A model generated the notes under the pieces. That model was not told the DNA's origin and made no database searches. It saw nothing but the letters and a program-made list of their open reading frames with translations. Below are positions 42,562 through 52,416 of a stretch of DNA of 64,000 nt, piece after piece. The DNA is taken from NCBI GenBank assembly GCA_017303715.1, contig JAFLBZ010000024.1, positions 1 through 64,000 on the forward strand. The letters are read 5' to 3'. Positions within the stretch are counted from its first letter, which is position 1; each line of letters opens with the position of its first letter. The DNA comes from Rhodothermia bacterium (GTDB lineage Bacteria > Bacteroidota > Rhodothermia > Rhodothermales > UBA2364). Made by a program: the position numbers and the translations under genes.

Positions 42562-43778
42562 AAAAACGTACTCTTTTACTCAGCCTTCTTATCCTCGCCC
42601 TCTTTTCTGGTTGTGATACGACACAAAATGTGGGTAGAGAACTCAAGCTAACAGAGGCACAAAAACGGGTGGCGCAAAAATCCAACTCCTTTGGGTTTGA
42701 TCTACTACGCCAAACCTTGGCCAATGAACAACAAGGAACCAATGTGGTTCTTAGTCCACTTTCTGTCTCAATGGCTTTTGGACTTGCCATGAATGGTGCT
42801 AAGGGAATTACCAGAACCGAGATGGAAAACACCTTGGGTCTTGGTGGCTCCTCTGCCGATGAAATTAACCAAACTTACCGCGAATTGTTAGACCAATTGC
42901 CCAAATTAGATGATAAGGTACAATTAGACTTGGCCAATGCTATTTGGTATGACAAGCAGTTTGGAACCACCGTAAAACCGGATTTCCTGACAACAAATCA
43001 ATCGTATTTTAATGCAAAGGTGACCTCTTTGGACTTCAAAAACCCCACTTCAGTAAGCACCATCAACAACTGGGTGAATACGGTTACAAATGGAAAAATC
43101 GCAAAAATCTTGGACAGCATTTCCGATAGCGAGGTGATGTTTCTGATGAATGCTTTGTACTTCAAGGGTGTCTGGACCAACGAATTTGACGAAAAAGCGA
43201 CCACCAACTACCCGTTCACACTCGCTTCAGGAAGTTCAAAAGACGTGGCCATGATGAAGCAATCAGGGCAAATGTCTTATGCTGAAAATGATTTTGTTCA
43301 GGTTGTAGATTTGCCATACGGGAATGGAACCTATGCCATGACGGTTTTGCTCCCCAAAGATGGCATCACCCTGAATAATATTGTGACCAACTTGCCGACC
43401 AAATGGGATGGCTGGCAATCTTCGATGCGTAAACAGAAAATTGACCTCAAACTCCCACGCTGGAAAACGTCTTACGATGTAACATTGAACGGGATTTTGC
43501 AAGCGATGGGCATTAAAACAGCGTTTGTAGGCGGGATGGCAGACTTCACTGGGATCGCTGATGCCCGCCTGAGCATTAGCAAAGTAAAACACAAAACCTT
43601 TATTGAGGTGAATGAAAAAGGAACAGAGGCCGCTGCCGTGACCAGTATCGGCATTGAAGTGACCTCTATGCCAACCACGCCGCAAATGGTTGTGAATCGG
43701 CCATTTCTTTTTGTCATTCGTGAAAAAGCAACCGGAACCATTTTGTTCTTAGGTCGGATTGATGACCCAACGGTATAA
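42558..43778 (+). CDS. Lipoprotein serpin (serine protease inhibitor)
   Basis: 406 aa. Lipobox LFSGC. Full serpin fold: NVVLSPLSVSMAFGLAMNGA, LANAIWYDK, FLMNALYFKGVW, hinge NEKGTEAAAVTS, and the C-terminal RPFLFVIREKATGTILFLGRI. The hinge is Ala-rich enough for an inhibitory serpin; the reactive loop continues IGIEVTSMPTTPQ, so P1 is likely Thr, Ser or Met. Bacterial serpins protect against host or self proteases. Coupled to the DUF6174 gene. Confidence 0.95.
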   Translation: MKKRTLLLSLLILALFSGCDTTQNVGRELKLTEAQKRVAQKSNSFGFDLLRQTLANEQQGTNVVLSPLSVSMAFGLAMNGAKGITRTEMENTLGLGGSSADEINQTYRELLDQLPKLDDKVQLDLANAIWYDKQFGTTVKPDFLTTNQSYFNAKVTSLDFKNPTSVSTINNWVNTVTNGKIAKILDSISDSEVMFLMNALYFKGVWTNEFDEKATTNYPFTLASGSSKDVAMMKQSGQMSYAENDFVQVVDLPYGNGTYAMTVLLPKDGITLNNIVTNLPTKWDGWQSSMRKQKIDLKLPRWKTSYDVTLNGILQAMGIKTAFVGGMADFTGIADARLSISKVKHKTFIEVNEKGTEAAAVTSIGIEVTSMPTTPQMVVNRPFLFVIREKATGTILFLGRIDDPTV

Positions 43779-43793
43779 TTCTTCTGACGCCAG

Positions 43794-43828
43794 AAAGGCA
43801 CGTTTCCCCGCGAGACGTGCCTTTTCTT
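43794..43828 (+). terminator. Terminator after the serpin gene
   Basis: AAAGGCACGT (43794-43803) / ACGTGCCTTT (43815-43824), followed by TCTTT on the plus strand. The rest of the gap, 43829-44074, shows no gene. Confidence 0.75.
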
Positions 43829-44074
43829 TATTGAATCCACTGTCTTTTGTAAACCTCTTTTTTTTGAGAAAGGATTAATATTGGATTATTTAACCCTTAG
43901 CCATAAACGCTTAATCATTGTTATTACATTAATTAACTCCTTGAGATTGGCGAATTTTATCCCCTAGTAAAATGTCGAGTCATGGGCTTTAGAAGCATCT
44001 TAGTACCATTTAGCATTTGCACTCACCCAAATATATGGATGGCAAAGTTTATGAATACGTCCTTTTGCCATGCA

Positions 44075-45631
44075 CTACTTCCAGCGATTAGAGACATTAT
44101 CGAGAACTGATTTCGTTTTCTCATAGAAGCGAACAGCCCGTTCTGGTGTCCGCCCAATGGAGACAACACCCAATTTCCCAAACTCGGAAAGCGCCCCAAT
44201 AAGATGAAAAACCACTCCTTCTTGGTCTGTACTTTCGTAGTGCAGGTTTTCACACATCGCCAAGTCAATCAAGTCGGGCGGTGTGATGCCTCTGTATTGC
44301 TTTTTTTTCAGGTTGTCGGTGGCGAAATAATAGCGATTTTGACCATTTAACGTTTCATACAAGCCCGAATGTGGATTATACCGACCATCCGTTAAAAACT
44401 GAAGCATGAGGTATGGATGTGTGGTTCCGCCTTTTCGGAGGTTAATTTCGATGGCATAGTGTTTCCAAGTATCTCCTTCTTTCACCGAGATAAAATCTAC
44501 GGCAAAGCGTCCAACAACCGATTTAGACTTCAGCACATTGCCTATGGCCATACCGAATTTTGCGATTTCACGACTATAAGCGATGTCTGCCGGAAATTTA
44601 GCACCTAAAAATATCTGATTGGTGGCTTCATCTAAGACCTGATCGTGTGTAGAAACCACTTCAACATCTCCCAATGGATTTATCCGGCATTGCACCGAGG
44701 GCGAAACCTTGACTTTGCCCTCAACAAAAGCCTCTACAATCCCGCCCAATTCTATAATTTTGGCCATATAGGCTTCATAATTGAAATGGGGTGCAACCAT
44801 TTTTAGGTTTCTGGGCAGGTAATTGGCCAGCCATGACTGCAAAGAGGCGTCTGTGGGCGCTTCATCTAACCGAATAATGGCATTCCCCTCACCGGAGAAA
44901 CCTTCATTCATTTTTACCACCATTTTCTTTGTTTCAGGCAGTTGGCGCTTGATTTCGGCAATGGCGGCGATCACATCGGCTTCGCTTTTAAGGTTTTCAA
45001 ATCCGGGTGGCATATCCACACCCGCTTCCCGAAATGCCATCCGGCTCCCGCTTTTAGATCCCCAGAACATCAACTCTGGATCGCACCCATAAATAGGGAC
45101 TCCTAAATGAACGGACAAGGTTCTCTCGAATGGAGTTACATTAAATGCTGCAATATGCGCCTCGTGCCCATGCGGGATACATTGACGAATGCGTTCTAAA
45201 AGGAGTGGACGAGCTAAGATCTTTTCAGTAAGCGACGTTGTCGAAGCATCATAACAGCTCAGCAGGGTAAGACGTTGGCGTGCGTGCCAGCCCGTAATCC
45301 CGGGTAAAAGATGCAGGTAATAATCTACAATAACCGGATCGAGCGGTGTACTGGTGAGGTAAATGATATGCGTTCGCGGCATCCTTAGCAGCATCAAGAA
45401 CGAAAGCATCCGCTCTTCGTAGTGAATCTCCCCCGGAATGGTTCCGAGCATTTCCTGATCCAAGGTCGTACTGGGTAATACAATAATGGTTTTAGGCGCT
45501 AAAGGATCGGGGAAGGCTACCCGATATTGCTGTATAAAAGTTTCTTGCAAACGTAGAAATACCACCCGTTCTTCAACGGATCTTGGGTCTGGAAATGTGG
45601 GTGGTTCGATATGTGGCGAAAGGGCGTACAT
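44075..45631 (-). CDS. ATP-grasp ligase, PGM1-like
   Basis: 518 aa. An N-terminal pre-ATP-grasp part with LPSTTLDQEML is followed by an ATP-grasp domain (KKMVVKMNEGFSGEGNAIIRL; FAVDFISVKE; YAIEINLRKGGTTHPYLMLQF) and a PGM1-like C-terminal segment (HLIGALSEFGKLGVVSIG). PGM1-type enzymes join carboxylates to amines, e.g. in peptide ligation. The substrate is unknown. It stands alone. Confidence 0.8.
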   Translation of the reverse strand: MYALSPHIEPPTFPDPRSVEERVVFLRLQETFIQQYRVAFPDPLAPKTIIVLPSTTLDQEMLGTIPGEIHYEERMLSFLMLLRMPRTHIIYLTSTPLDPVIVDYYLHLLPGITGWHARQRLTLLSCYDASTTSLTEKILARPLLLERIRQCIPHGHEAHIAAFNVTPFERTLSVHLGVPIYGCDPELMFWGSKSGSRMAFREAGVDMPPGFENLKSEADVIAAIAEIKRQLPETKKMVVKMNEGFSGEGNAIIRLDEAPTDASLQSWLANYLPRNLKMVAPHFNYEAYMAKIIELGGIVEAFVEGKVKVSPSVQCRINPLGDVEVVSTHDQVLDEATNQIFLGAKFPADIAYSREIAKFGMAIGNVLKSKSVVGRFAVDFISVKEGDTWKHYAIEINLRKGGTTHPYLMLQFLTDGRYNPHSGLYETLNGQNRYYFATDNLKKKQYRGITPPDLIDLAMCENLHYESTDQEGVVFHLIGALSEFGKLGVVSIGRTPERAVRFYEKTKSVLDNVSNRWK

Positions 45632-45748
45632 AAGAACAAGCGATTGAAGGGTACAAAAGATTTTCTGGCGTGGTACTTATAAAAATAAGTCCTCACAACC
45701 CTTTGTATTTTAAGCCTCTGGTGGGTCTTCTTGTAAGGCTTTTGCCCA

Positions 45749-45784
45749 CAAAAAAAGGCCCTCGATAATGTGAGTGCCTTTTCA
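45749..45784 (-). terminator. Terminator after the M16 peptidase pair
   Basis: On the minus strand AAGGCACTC...GAGGGCCTT is followed by T5, just downstream of the stop at 45803. Confidence 0.7.
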
Positions 45785-45802
45785 GAGAAATCATTTGCGG
45801 TA

Positions 45803-47059
45803 TTATGCAGGCATGGTTCCCGCTATGGAAAGATGAAGCGCTTCTGGATCTATATATTTCCGGATGGCTCGATTCACCTCCTCGGTGGTGAGTGCTTCTA
45901 ATTTTGGTACATACGCATCCAACATCGAAAGCGGGAAGCCTTCTTCTGCATTTTGCTGCATGGCGCGCGCCAAGCCATGGGTGGTTGCCATTTCCACCTG
46001 ATATTTTCCGGCCAAAGTCGTCTTTTTCTCGGCGAGTTCCGCCTCCGTAATGCCTTCCAATACCCATTTACGGAGTTGTTCCATTGTTGCCTCGATGCCT
46101 TTTTCCAGATTTTGTTGGCTAAGGGTGACATTCACCTGAAAGAATCCCGCGTATTCCTGTGTTACGCCAGAAAGACTTGCACCAATACCATAGGTCAAAC
46201 CTTGTTCGTCCCGAATGGTATTCATGAGCCGTGCTGAAAAATTGCCTCCCAAGATATACGTTCCGAGGTACAAGGCCAAATAATCCGAATGTAAGGTGGT
46301 GACGGGTGTAGGTATGCCAAACATGACGTCCAAGTTTTGGCGATCGGGGAGTGGTGTGACGGTTTTCCCCGGATTTATGACGCCTTCTTTTGCAAAAACC
46401 GATGCCCTATGTTCTACGTGCCAATGGCCGAAGGTCTGCTCCACCAAATCCTTAAATCCTTCAGGGTCAACATCTCCGGCGGTACTGATGATCAATTGGT
46501 TTGCAGCGATATGTTTTTGGTGGTATTCCCGAATTTGGGCGACATCCATTGATTCCAACAAGGCAATCTCCAGCTCGGCGGGGGTGTTGTAGTTCGGATG
46601 CGCTTTGGGATACAAGGCATGGTTCATTGCCAATTCCGCCCGATAACGGGTGTTGGACAAACTCCGTTGTCGTGCCGATATGGTTTGTAGCCGCAATTTA
46701 TTAAACTCCTCCAAATCAAAGAGCGGGTTATTAAACTGTTCTCCCAAGACGCCAAAAACGGCAGGTAAGTCCTCTTTAAGCGCTCGACCAAAAAAGCCAA
46801 TGCGTAAGCCATCCGAGAACAACTGGAGTTGTGCGCCACGTTTTTCCAACTCGTCCGAGATCACAAACTTATCCCGAAACCGTGTACCCTTGTCCAACAT
46901 TCCCACCATCATCTCTTGCAAAAGCATCGGATCGGCGTAATTGGCCTCTGGGAAGGAATAGAACGAACCATACCACGAAACCACTTCCCGAACGGTGGTG
47001 CGGAGTGCATGAAGTGTGGCATTTCCGGTATGCAAGATTTTAATTCTATCTAAAAACAT
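45803..47059 (-). CDS. M16-family peptidase subunit, non-catalytic
   Basis: 418 aa. It has the M16 fold (LFDLEEFNKLRLQTISARQRSL; SARLMNTIRDEQGLTYGIGASL) but no HxxEH zinc motif in the first third. It carries the R/Y pair (R..LTYGIG) typical of the non-zinc half. Pairs with the catalytic subunit upstream (30 bp), as in bacterial M16B heterodimers. Confidence 0.85.
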   Translation of the reverse strand: MFLDRIKILHTGNATLHALRTTVREVVSWYGSFYSFPEANYADPMLLQEMMVGMLDKGTRFRDKFVISDELEKRGAQLQLFSDGLRIGFFGRALKEDLPAVFGVLGEQFNNPLFDLEEFNKLRLQTISARQRSLSNTRYRAELAMNHALYPKAHPNYNTPAELEIALLESMDVAQIREYHQKHIAANQLIISTAGDVDPEGFKDLVEQTFGHWHVEHRASVFAKEGVINPGKTVTPLPDRQNLDVMFGIPTPVTTLHSDYLALYLGTYILGGNFSARLMNTIRDEQGLTYGIGASLSGVTQEYAGFFQVNVTLSQQNLEKGIEATMEQLRKWVLEGITEAELAEKKTTLAGKYQVEMATTHGLARAMQQNAEEGFPLSMLDAYVPKLEALTTEEVNRAIRKYIDPEALHLSIAGTMPA

Positions 47060-47089
47060 ATTTTTATGCCTCTAAGGTATTTTTACAGA

Positions 47090-48367
47090 TTATTTGGGTA
47101 AATGCCAACCCACGGTTCGTAGGTCTTCAATAAGGTACATTTTAGCCACCCTTTGGACGTCCGAGATTCCGACACGGGCGATGCGATCAAGATATTCGGT
47201 ATAAAACTTCCAATCTCCGATGGCAATGGCCTCGTTCAATTCCGAAGCGATGCTGTAAGACCCGTCTCGATCGAATGCCATAGAGGTTTTTATTTTTTGG
47301 CGGGCGCGATCCAGTTCCTCTTGTGTAATGCCCTTTTTTTGTACTTCTTTTATGACGCTCAGGATGGTTTTTTCAATCTTAGCATGTTTTACACCCATTG
47401 CCTGATACCCAAAAAGGTAAAAAAGTCCCGGATCGCGGTGGCGTGAATTTGCGGCATAGGCGGCAACGGTTAGCCCCTGATCCGTGAGGGCACGATATAG
47501 GCGGCTGTTTTTGCCCGAACCTAATGCCATTGCGAGCATGTCCAAAGCATCATTGTCCGGATGTAGTCCTTCTGGATTTTTATAGGCCAGCATTACCGAA
47601 CCTAACTCGGCTTGTTTACGGACGGTTATCCGGCGTTCACCCCGTTGTTGTGGTTCGCGGATGGTCACTTCTGGCTGTTTTTCTACCGATTTTGGGATAC
47701 CTCCAAAGTAACGATCTACCAAAGAAAGGGCTTCCTCACGGTCTATATCCCCAATAATGGACAATGTTGCATTGTTTGGCCAATAAAAGGTGTTGTAAAA
47801 AACACGAAGTTTTTCCGGGGTGGTTTCTTCGATATCACTGCGCCAACCTATTGTACTGTGGTGATAAGGGTGGGCCATATAAGCGGTACTCCAAACCGTG
47901 TGATAGAGGTTTTGGGTTGGCTCGTTATCACCGCGATCAAATTCATTTAGAATCACGGTTTTTTCGGAGGCTACATCTTCAGAACTAAGACGGGCATTGC
48001 GCATCCGATCCGATTCAATTTCCATTGCTAAGGGCAGGTGTGCCTTAGGGAGTAACTCAAAATAGTTCGTCCGATCCATCCAAGTGGTAGCATTTACCAT
48101 AGCACCTACTCGTTGTAGGACATTAAAAATGGACGTACCGGCTTGTTTATTAAAGCGTTCCGTCCCCTTAAACATCATGTGTTCCAAAAAGTGGGTAGCG
48201 CCGGTATTTCCCGGTATTTCGTTACGGCTCCCCACGCGGTAGGTCACCATGAAGGTCACCACGGGCGCGGTAGCATCTGGATACAGCAACACTTGGAGAT
48301 CGTTTGCGTTGTGAACCCACTGCTCAATGTCGCCGGAAGTCTCGATAAATGAAAAAGCTGCGTGCAT
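47090..48367 (-). CDS. M16-family zinc peptidase, catalytic subunit
   Basis: 425 aa. HFLEHMMFKGT gives the inverted zinc motif HxxEH with downstream Glu in the EFDRGDNEP region. The second half carries the common domain (LGSGKNSRLYRALTDQGLTVAA). Likely degrades short peptides. The first 8 residues lack a signal peptide, so it is probably cytoplasmic or periplasmic by other means. Confidence 0.9.
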   Translation of the reverse strand: MHAAFSFIETSGDIEQWVHNANDLQVLLYPDATAPVVTFMVTYRVGSRNEIPGNTGATHFLEHMMFKGTERFNKQAGTSIFNVLQRVGAMVNATTWMDRTNYFELLPKAHLPLAMEIESDRMRNARLSSEDVASEKTVILNEFDRGDNEPTQNLYHTVWSTAYMAHPYHHSTIGWRSDIEETTPEKLRVFYNTFYWPNNATLSIIGDIDREEALSLVDRYFGGIPKSVEKQPEVTIREPQQRGERRITVRKQAELGSVMLAYKNPEGLHPDNDALDMLAMALGSGKNSRLYRALTDQGLTVAAYAANSRHRDPGLFYLFGYQAMGVKHAKIEKTILSVIKEVQKKGITQEELDRARQKIKTSMAFDRDGSYSIASELNEAIAIGDWKFYTEYLDRIARVGISDVQRVAKMYLIEDLRTVGWHLPK

Positions 48368-48486
48368 ATTATGTTGTTTTTTTGAAAGCGACGGTGCGAT
48401 TTACCGTGCGTTATTTGTCTAAACCTTTACCTTACCTTAATTTCGTGCGAATGATTCCGTTTTCTCCCATAAACTTTAGGTGAACC

Positions 48487-49431
48487 ATGCCGCCTGATGC
48501 CGATCAAATTATCTTAAACTTCTCGCCTACGTCCCTCACCTTCCTCAATGTGATCTTGCTTTTTTTGATGTTTGGCGTGGCCTTGGAAATCCGTATATCG
48601 GACTTTCGGAACATCATCGCTTTTCCGCGTGCTGTATTTGTAGGTTTACTGAATCAATACCTTGTTTTTCCTGCATTTACCTTTTCACTTGTCTGGTTTT
48701 GGCAGCCCCAGCCGAGCCTTGCTTTAGGCTTAATGCTTGTTGCGGCTTGCCCTGGAGGAAACCTTTCGAACTACCTTACAAGTTTTGGCAAGGGTAATAC
48801 CGCCCTTTCCGTGAGCATGACAGCCGTTTCTACGGTGGCCTCCATGGTCGCAACTCCCGCGCTTTTTGCTTTTTGGAGTAGTTTGTATCCGCCTGCCAAG
48901 CACCTTATGCGCGAGATTCATTTAGATCCATTCGGGATGATCGGTTCCATTGTGCTGATCCTCGGCTTACCGATGGCCGCCGGAATGTGGGTGGGTGCAA
49001 AATTCCCCACTTTTACCGCAAAAATTGTGCAGCCGATTCGAAAAATCTCTCTACTGATCTTTGTCCTGTTTTTGGGCGGGGCCTTAGCATCCAATGCAAT
49101 CAATTTCTTCACCATTATTGGCTCCATTTTTCTAATGGTTGCCTTGCATAATGGCGCAGCGCTCGTCTTAGGGTATTATTTTTCTAAAGCCGCCAAACTC
49201 CCAGAACCCGACCGTAGAGCAATGGCCATCGAGATTGCCATTCACAACACCGGACTTGGGATGGCGCTGGTTTTTACGTTTTTTAATGGTCTCGGTGGTA
49301 TGGCTGTTGTGGCCGGCTGGTGGGGCATTTGGGATCTGATCGTGGGGCTATCCTTGGCGACTTGGTGGCGGTACAAAAGCAAACAACCACTATTTGGGGA
49401 TTTAATAGACGCAAAACAAACTGGCGGATGA
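48487..49431 (+). CDS. Bile acid:sodium symporter (BASS) family transporter
   Basis: 314 aa with 9-10 membrane helices. Motifs LVAACPGGNLSNYLTSFGKGN and EIAIHNTGLGMALVFTFF carry the sodium-binding residues of the BASS family. Transports organic anions with sodium; substrate unknown. It ends 4 bp from the convergent nurA gene. Confidence 0.9.
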   Translation: MPPDADQIILNFSPTSLTFLNVILLFLMFGVALEIRISDFRNIIAFPRAVFVGLLNQYLVFPAFTFSLVWFWQPQPSLALGLMLVAACPGGNLSNYLTSFGKGNTALSVSMTAVSTVASMVATPALFAFWSSLYPPAKHLMREIHLDPFGMIGSIVLILGLPMAAGMWVGAKFPTFTAKIVQPIRKISLLIFVLFLGGALASNAINFFTIIGSIFLMVALHNGAALVLGYYFSKAAKLPEPDRRAMAIEIAIHNTGLGMALVFTFFNGLGGMAVVAGWWGIWDLIVGLSLATWWRYKSKQPLFGDLIDAKQTGG

Positions 49432-49434
49432 AGT

Positions 49435-50565
49435 TTATACCGCAGGCCTGTTTTTTGCAGATTGTTTTCGAGACATGGCCAAATGACCTAATCCAGCTTT
49501 ACGGAGTTGTTTATCCAACAAACGATAAAAAATATCTTTTTCGTGTTGACGAATAACGGCTTTTTCATGCGCTTCCGACAAAGCAATCGGGTAGCCATTG
49601 CCCTTCTCGGCTTGGTCTAAAATTACCGAATGGATCAAAGACACCCACGCCGGATGCTCAGCAACCCACATCGGAAGCTCCACCCTTGCAACTTCCGTAT
49701 GCACACCGCGTTCAGGAACCTTTAGATAGAAGAATACGATTTGTTGCGCTGGGCCATACTCCCTGAGAACATGAGATGAAGAGGCAAATAAGGCACTGCG
49801 TTCACCTGCTTGCAAGACATGTGCAAAAATATGGCGGTCATTAAGCGCGTCCAAAGAAACCCCTCCAACCCGTGCCAATAGGTTACGCACTTCGGTGGTA
49901 TTGGGCTGACTGATGTATGAGGCCAGCGGAATGGCCGCCTCTTGGAACTGATCCAATACGGCTCTGTAGTGTTTCAAAACAGCATGTTGAAGTGCCTCGT
50001 TTTTAAGTTCCGAGAGCATCCAACGGATCAATGTACCATCCGAAAGTGCCACGATGGGGCGTTCCGAAACCTGAACTCCAACCGAAAGTTGAAACAATGC
50101 CGAAAGTTCCCGCACATCCCGTACCGCCGAAACCCAATCCGCACGTATGTTGTCCTCCGAATAGCCAAACTCTTTTGCATCTTGATCCCGATAGCGAAGT
50201 TCGGCGTGGGCACGCATCAAAGCCCGCTCTTGCGTCCCGTATTGAAACGCAATGTGGCTGATCTGCACCAAATAACACGCGGGTTCGATGTGATGATCGG
50301 GGAAAACCTGTGATCCATCCGTAGCCGCCACCGTTACTACCGCCGGACGCGGGACGGGAGAAACCACATCTGAAACAGGCGAAACCGGACGTGCAATCAA
50401 TTCCTTTTTCTTCGGCTCAGGAAAATCCGGCGGAGAATCGGTACCGGAGTATGCCCTCCATATCCGAACGGCCTCTTCGAGTTGGTGGCTCTTCCGAATT
50501 AGCGCCTCCGATTGGTAAAGCCCAAAAGCCGAAAGTTGCGCCTGTATTTGGTTAAAATCTATCAT
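49435..50565 (-). CDS. NurA-domain nuclease
   Basis: 376 aa from the ATG at 50565. The NurA signature TVAATDGSQVFPD and VALSDGTLIRWML carries the two Mn-binding Asp residues. In archaea NurA works with HerA in 5'-end resection of double-strand breaks. No HerA is adjacent, so the partner must lie elsewhere or be absent. About 80-115 is a Pro-rich linker. Divergent from hemW. Confidence 0.85.
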   Translation of the reverse strand: MIDFNQIQAQLSAFGLYQSEALIRKSHQLEEAVRIWRAYSGTDSPPDFPEPKKKELIARPVSPVSDVVSPVPRPAVVTVAATDGSQVFPDHHIEPACYLVQISHIAFQYGTQERALMRAHAELRYRDQDAKEFGYSEDNIRADWVSAVRDVRELSALFQLSVGVQVSERPIVALSDGTLIRWMLSELKNEALQHAVLKHYRAVLDQFQEAAIPLASYISQPNTTEVRNLLARVGGVSLDALNDRHIFAHVLQAGERSALFASSSHVLREYGPAQQIVFFYLKVPERGVHTEVARVELPMWVAEHPAWVSLIHSVILDQAEKGNGYPIALSEAHEKAVIRQHEKDIFYRLLDKQLRKAGLGHLAMSRKQSAKNRPAV

Positions 50566-50670
50566 GCACAAAAGGTTATTTGGGACTAAAATAAGAAGTT
50601 TCGACGTTACATCTGCGAATTTCCGTATTTTGAACCACCTCAAATTTCTTGTTCAGTTAAACCCAACGTT

Positions 50671-51831
50671 GTGGCCGCCTTATATTTTCACATCCCTTTT
50701 TGCGCCAAAAGGTGCATCTATTGTGACTTTTATTTTGTCACCACCAACCGTTTGTACGAACCTTTCACGGAAGCGATTTTGCTGGAGGTGGAACACCATG
50801 GACGGAAATATGGCAAAAAAGAAAAAATCCATACCCTTTATTTTGGCGGAGGTACACCTTCCCTGATGCCACTAAAGGAACTATCTCGCATTTTGGACGC
50901 CACCGCAAAATGGTTTGATGTTTCTAAGGTGCAAGAAACCACCATCGAAGTAAATCCGGATGACCTTACCTTATCTTATCTACAAGGATTGCGGGAAATT
51001 GGCTTCGACCGTTTGAGCATCGGCATTCAATCTTTCCATGAGGCAGATTTGGCCTTTTTAGGACGTGCGCATAACCAAGCACAAGCCTATGATAGCCTTT
51101 CATTGGCAAGAAAAACGGGTTTCGAGAACTTTTCTATTGACCTTATTTATGGGCTACCCAACCAGTCTCTCGCCGATTGGGAGCGTAACCTCGAAACGGC
51201 ATTGGCCTATAAAGTTCCACACATTTCTGCATACAGCCTGACAGTTGAATCCGGAACCGTTCTGAACAAAAAAGTTCTTAAAGGTCAGATTAGGCCCACA
51301 GAGGAAGGAGACATGGGCAGCTTATTTGGCTTTACCTCAAGTTACCTGACCAACAGAGGCTACGAACACTATGAAATTTCAAACTTTTCCCGTCCAGATT
51401 TTCGTTCACGACACAACCAGCGGTACTGGACACATGAAAATTACATCGGATTTGGCCCTTCCGCACATTCCTTTTGGTGGGATAAGCCACCGAGCGCCAC
51501 TGTACAACGATGGGAGAATGTGCGTAACCTGCTACAATACCAAAAACTATTGCTTCAGGAATACACTTTGCCCATCTCAGCGTCGGATTGGCTCGCTCCT
51601 GAAGAAGTCATCAACGAATATGTGATGTTACGCCTGCGGACGGATGATGGAATTGACCTTGCACACCTTGAACACCACTATGGCTACGATTTGTTGATGG
51701 AAAAATTAGAAGAAATCGCTTGGCTTGAGGCAGAAGACTTTATTCATCCCATAAAAAAACACCACCTTCGCCTTACCTTAAAAGGGAAAATGGTATGTGA
51801 TGCCATTACCCAACGTTTGCTAAAACCTTAA
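50671..51831 (+). CDS. hemW: Radical-SAM heme chaperone HemW
   Basis: 386 aa, GTG start at 50671. FCAKRCIYCDFYFV has the CxxxCxxC cluster motif close to the N-terminus, followed by TLYFGGGTPSLM, EVNPDDL and IGIQSFHEADLAFLGRAHN. HemW lacks the extra N-terminal domain of HemN and acts as heme chaperone to respiratory enzymes. It is followed by a DUF192 lipoprotein gene after 11 bp. Confidence 0.9.
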   Translation: MAALYFHIPFCAKRCIYCDFYFVTTNRLYEPFTEAILLEVEHHGRKYGKKEKIHTLYFGGGTPSLMPLKELSRILDATAKWFDVSKVQETTIEVNPDDLTLSYLQGLREIGFDRLSIGIQSFHEADLAFLGRAHNQAQAYDSLSLARKTGFENFSIDLIYGLPNQSLADWERNLETALAYKVPHISAYSLTVESGTVLNKKVLKGQIRPTEEGDMGSLFGFTSSYLTNRGYEHYEISNFSRPDFRSRHNQRYWTHENYIGFGPSAHSFWWDKPPSATVQRWENVRNLLQYQKLLLQEYTLPISASDWLAPEEVINEYVMLRLRTDDGIDLAHLEHHYGYDLLMEKLEEIAWLEAEDFIHPIKKHHLRLTLKGKMVCDAITQRLLKP

Positions 51832-51842
51832 CACTATACCTG

Positions 51843-52334
51843 ATGAAATATTTGTTTTTATTATGTTTAACACTTTTCACTACCGCCTGTAATCCAGACA
51901 AGCCAACCCCCGACCCACTTACCAAAAGTGAAGAACCTCCATTCCGTGAAGACGGTCGGTTGTGGATCATGAAGTCCGATTCGAGTCAAGTAGTGGATCT
52001 CAAAATCGAAATTGCGGACTCGCCCGAAGAACAGGAAATGGGGTTAATGAACCGTACATCCCTTCCAGAAAACAGTGGTATGTTGTTTATTTTCTCCAAA
52101 GACGAGCCGCAGCAGTTCTGGATGGCCAATACCTTGATTTCGTTAGATTTGATTTTCATTAATGCAGACATGAAGGTGGTAACGGTGGCGAAGTTGGCCC
52201 AACCGCAATCCACAACCGGTATCCCCTCTACCGCACCGGCCAAATACGTTTTAGAAGTTGCCGGAGGGCAAGCAGATCATTTTGGCATCACAGAAGGTAT
52301 GACGGTTCAATTTGAGCGCAATGCGAACCAATAG
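51843..52334 (+). CDS. DUF192 lipoprotein
   Basis: 163 aa with a lipobox (LFTTAC). DUF192 core: ADSPEEQEMGLMNRTSLPENSGMLF, FWMANTLISLDLIFINADMKV, YVLEVAGGQADHFGI. An exported single-domain family of unknown reaction. Forms a transcript with hemW and is followed by a terminator. Confidence 0.9.
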   Translation: MKYLFLLCLTLFTTACNPDKPTPDPLTKSEEPPFREDGRLWIMKSDSSQVVDLKIEIADSPEEQEMGLMNRTSLPENSGMLFIFSKDEPQQFWMANTLISLDLIFINADMKVVTVAKLAQPQSTTGIPSTAPAKYVLEVAGGQADHFGITEGMTVQFERNANQ

Positions 52335-52347
52335 AACAACAAAACCG

Positions 52348-52380
52348 AAAGGCGTTCCAGCAAAAACCAAAACGCCTTTT
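52348..52380 (+). terminator. Terminator after the DUF192 gene
   Basis: AAAGGCGTT (52348-52356) / AACGCCTTT (52371-52379) with a trailing T. The opposite strand could also serve the convergent gene ending at 52417. Confidence 0.7.
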
Positions 52381-52416
52381 ATGTAACTTGTAATGGATGA
52401 AAGATGGAACTTGGAT